Origin: Deltaproteobacteria bacterium
GTDB lineage: Bacteria; Desulfobacterota; DSM-4660; Desulfatiglandales; Desulfatiglandaceae
NCBI GenBank assembly: GCA_018644785.1
Contig: JABGPV010000331.1
Location: 1-5,272 of the forward strand
DNA: 5,272 nucleotides
Reading direction: 5' to 3'
Under the pieces are notes generated by a model that was not told the DNA's origin, did not search any database, and saw only the letters and a list, made by a program, of their open reading frames with translations. The position numbers were made by a program, and so were the translations under genes. Positions within the stretch are counted from its first letter, which is position 1, and every line of letters starts with the position of its first letter. This document shows positions 5,149 through 5,272 of this stretch, in pieces.

Positions 5149-5272
5149 ATTCGGTGTTTTCCTTCATTTCTTTTCAGTCCGTCCCCATCCAACTCTAAGG
5201 GAACTTCCAAAAAATAATCTACGCATCCTGTTTGCCCTTTTGCCCGTCTTCTACGTTGTGATAACAGGCACA
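5149..5272. other. Right-edge segment with ambiguous coding, possibly the start of a dispersed element
   Basis: Two readings compete. On the plus strand a frame stays open from within the response-regulator gene to the edge, with a possible TTG start at 5132 after AAGGAGG (5122-5128); its distal part reads LRILFALLPVFYVVITGT, a hydrophobic segment. On the minus strand a frame enters from the edge and stops at 5219-5221, ending YHNVEDGQKGKQDA. A short perfect dyad GGAA-C-TTCC lies at 5200-5208, just before an A-rich stretch, and could mark an element end. I cannot choose between these; no clear terminator for the response regulator is visible either. Confidence 0.25.

Noticed and set aside
1..5272. 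CRISPR array, tRNA, rRNA or insertion sequence with transposase
   Set aside because: No regularly spaced repeats, no cloverleaf-like segment and no transposase motif were seen on either strand.

Overview
The window holds five confidently called chromosomal genes, the starts of two more genes at the left edge, and an ambiguous stretch at the right edge. Gene content suggests a Gram-negative anaerobe of the Desulfobacterota/deltaproteobacterial type: a DUF362 protein fused to a two-cluster ferredoxin, three proteins with export signals including a secreted isoaspartyl methyltransferase, and a stand-alone receiver domain. That assignment is inference; there is no rRNA or other marker gene.

Layout. 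(1) Positions 1-195, minus strand: a short operon running off the left edge. It has a 54-codon reading frame with no ATG/GTG/TTG start (best start ATT at 193-195), overlapping by 16 bases the start of a LysM-domain gene. (2) Positions 196-636: AT-rich, no convincing gene. (3) Positions 637-1704, plus: DUF362 plus 2x[4Fe-4S] protein. (4) Positions 1729-3698, minus, convergent with the previous gene: two translationally coupled genes for exported proteins. (5) Positions 3845-4609, plus, divergent from that pair: exported protein-L-isoaspartate O-methyltransferase. (6) Positions 4744-5148, plus: single-domain response regulator with its own promoter. (7) Positions 5149-5272: no firm gene; possibly the start of a dispersed element or another reading frame.

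The most interesting part is the minus-strand pair at 1729-3698. The upstream gene encodes a signal peptide and the first part of a von Willebrand factor A (vWA) domain with a complete MIDAS metal site. Exactly where the fifth beta strand should begin, it changes into an unrelated helical region carrying an HELHH zinc-peptidase-like motif. The downstream gene encodes its own signal peptide and an NTF2/SnoaL-like domain, then supplies just the missing C-terminal beta strand and helix of a vWA domain, followed by a nine-proline run and a polar tail. Read together, the two pieces make one ordinary vWA domain, interrupted by about 1.07 kb that contains a stop and a new start. This is either a split vWA that reassembles in the periplasm or a vWA gene broken by insertion into two still-open frames. 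The neighbouring exported methyltransferase would act in the same compartment, as a repair enzyme for damaged Asp/Asn residues, but a functional link is only inferred.
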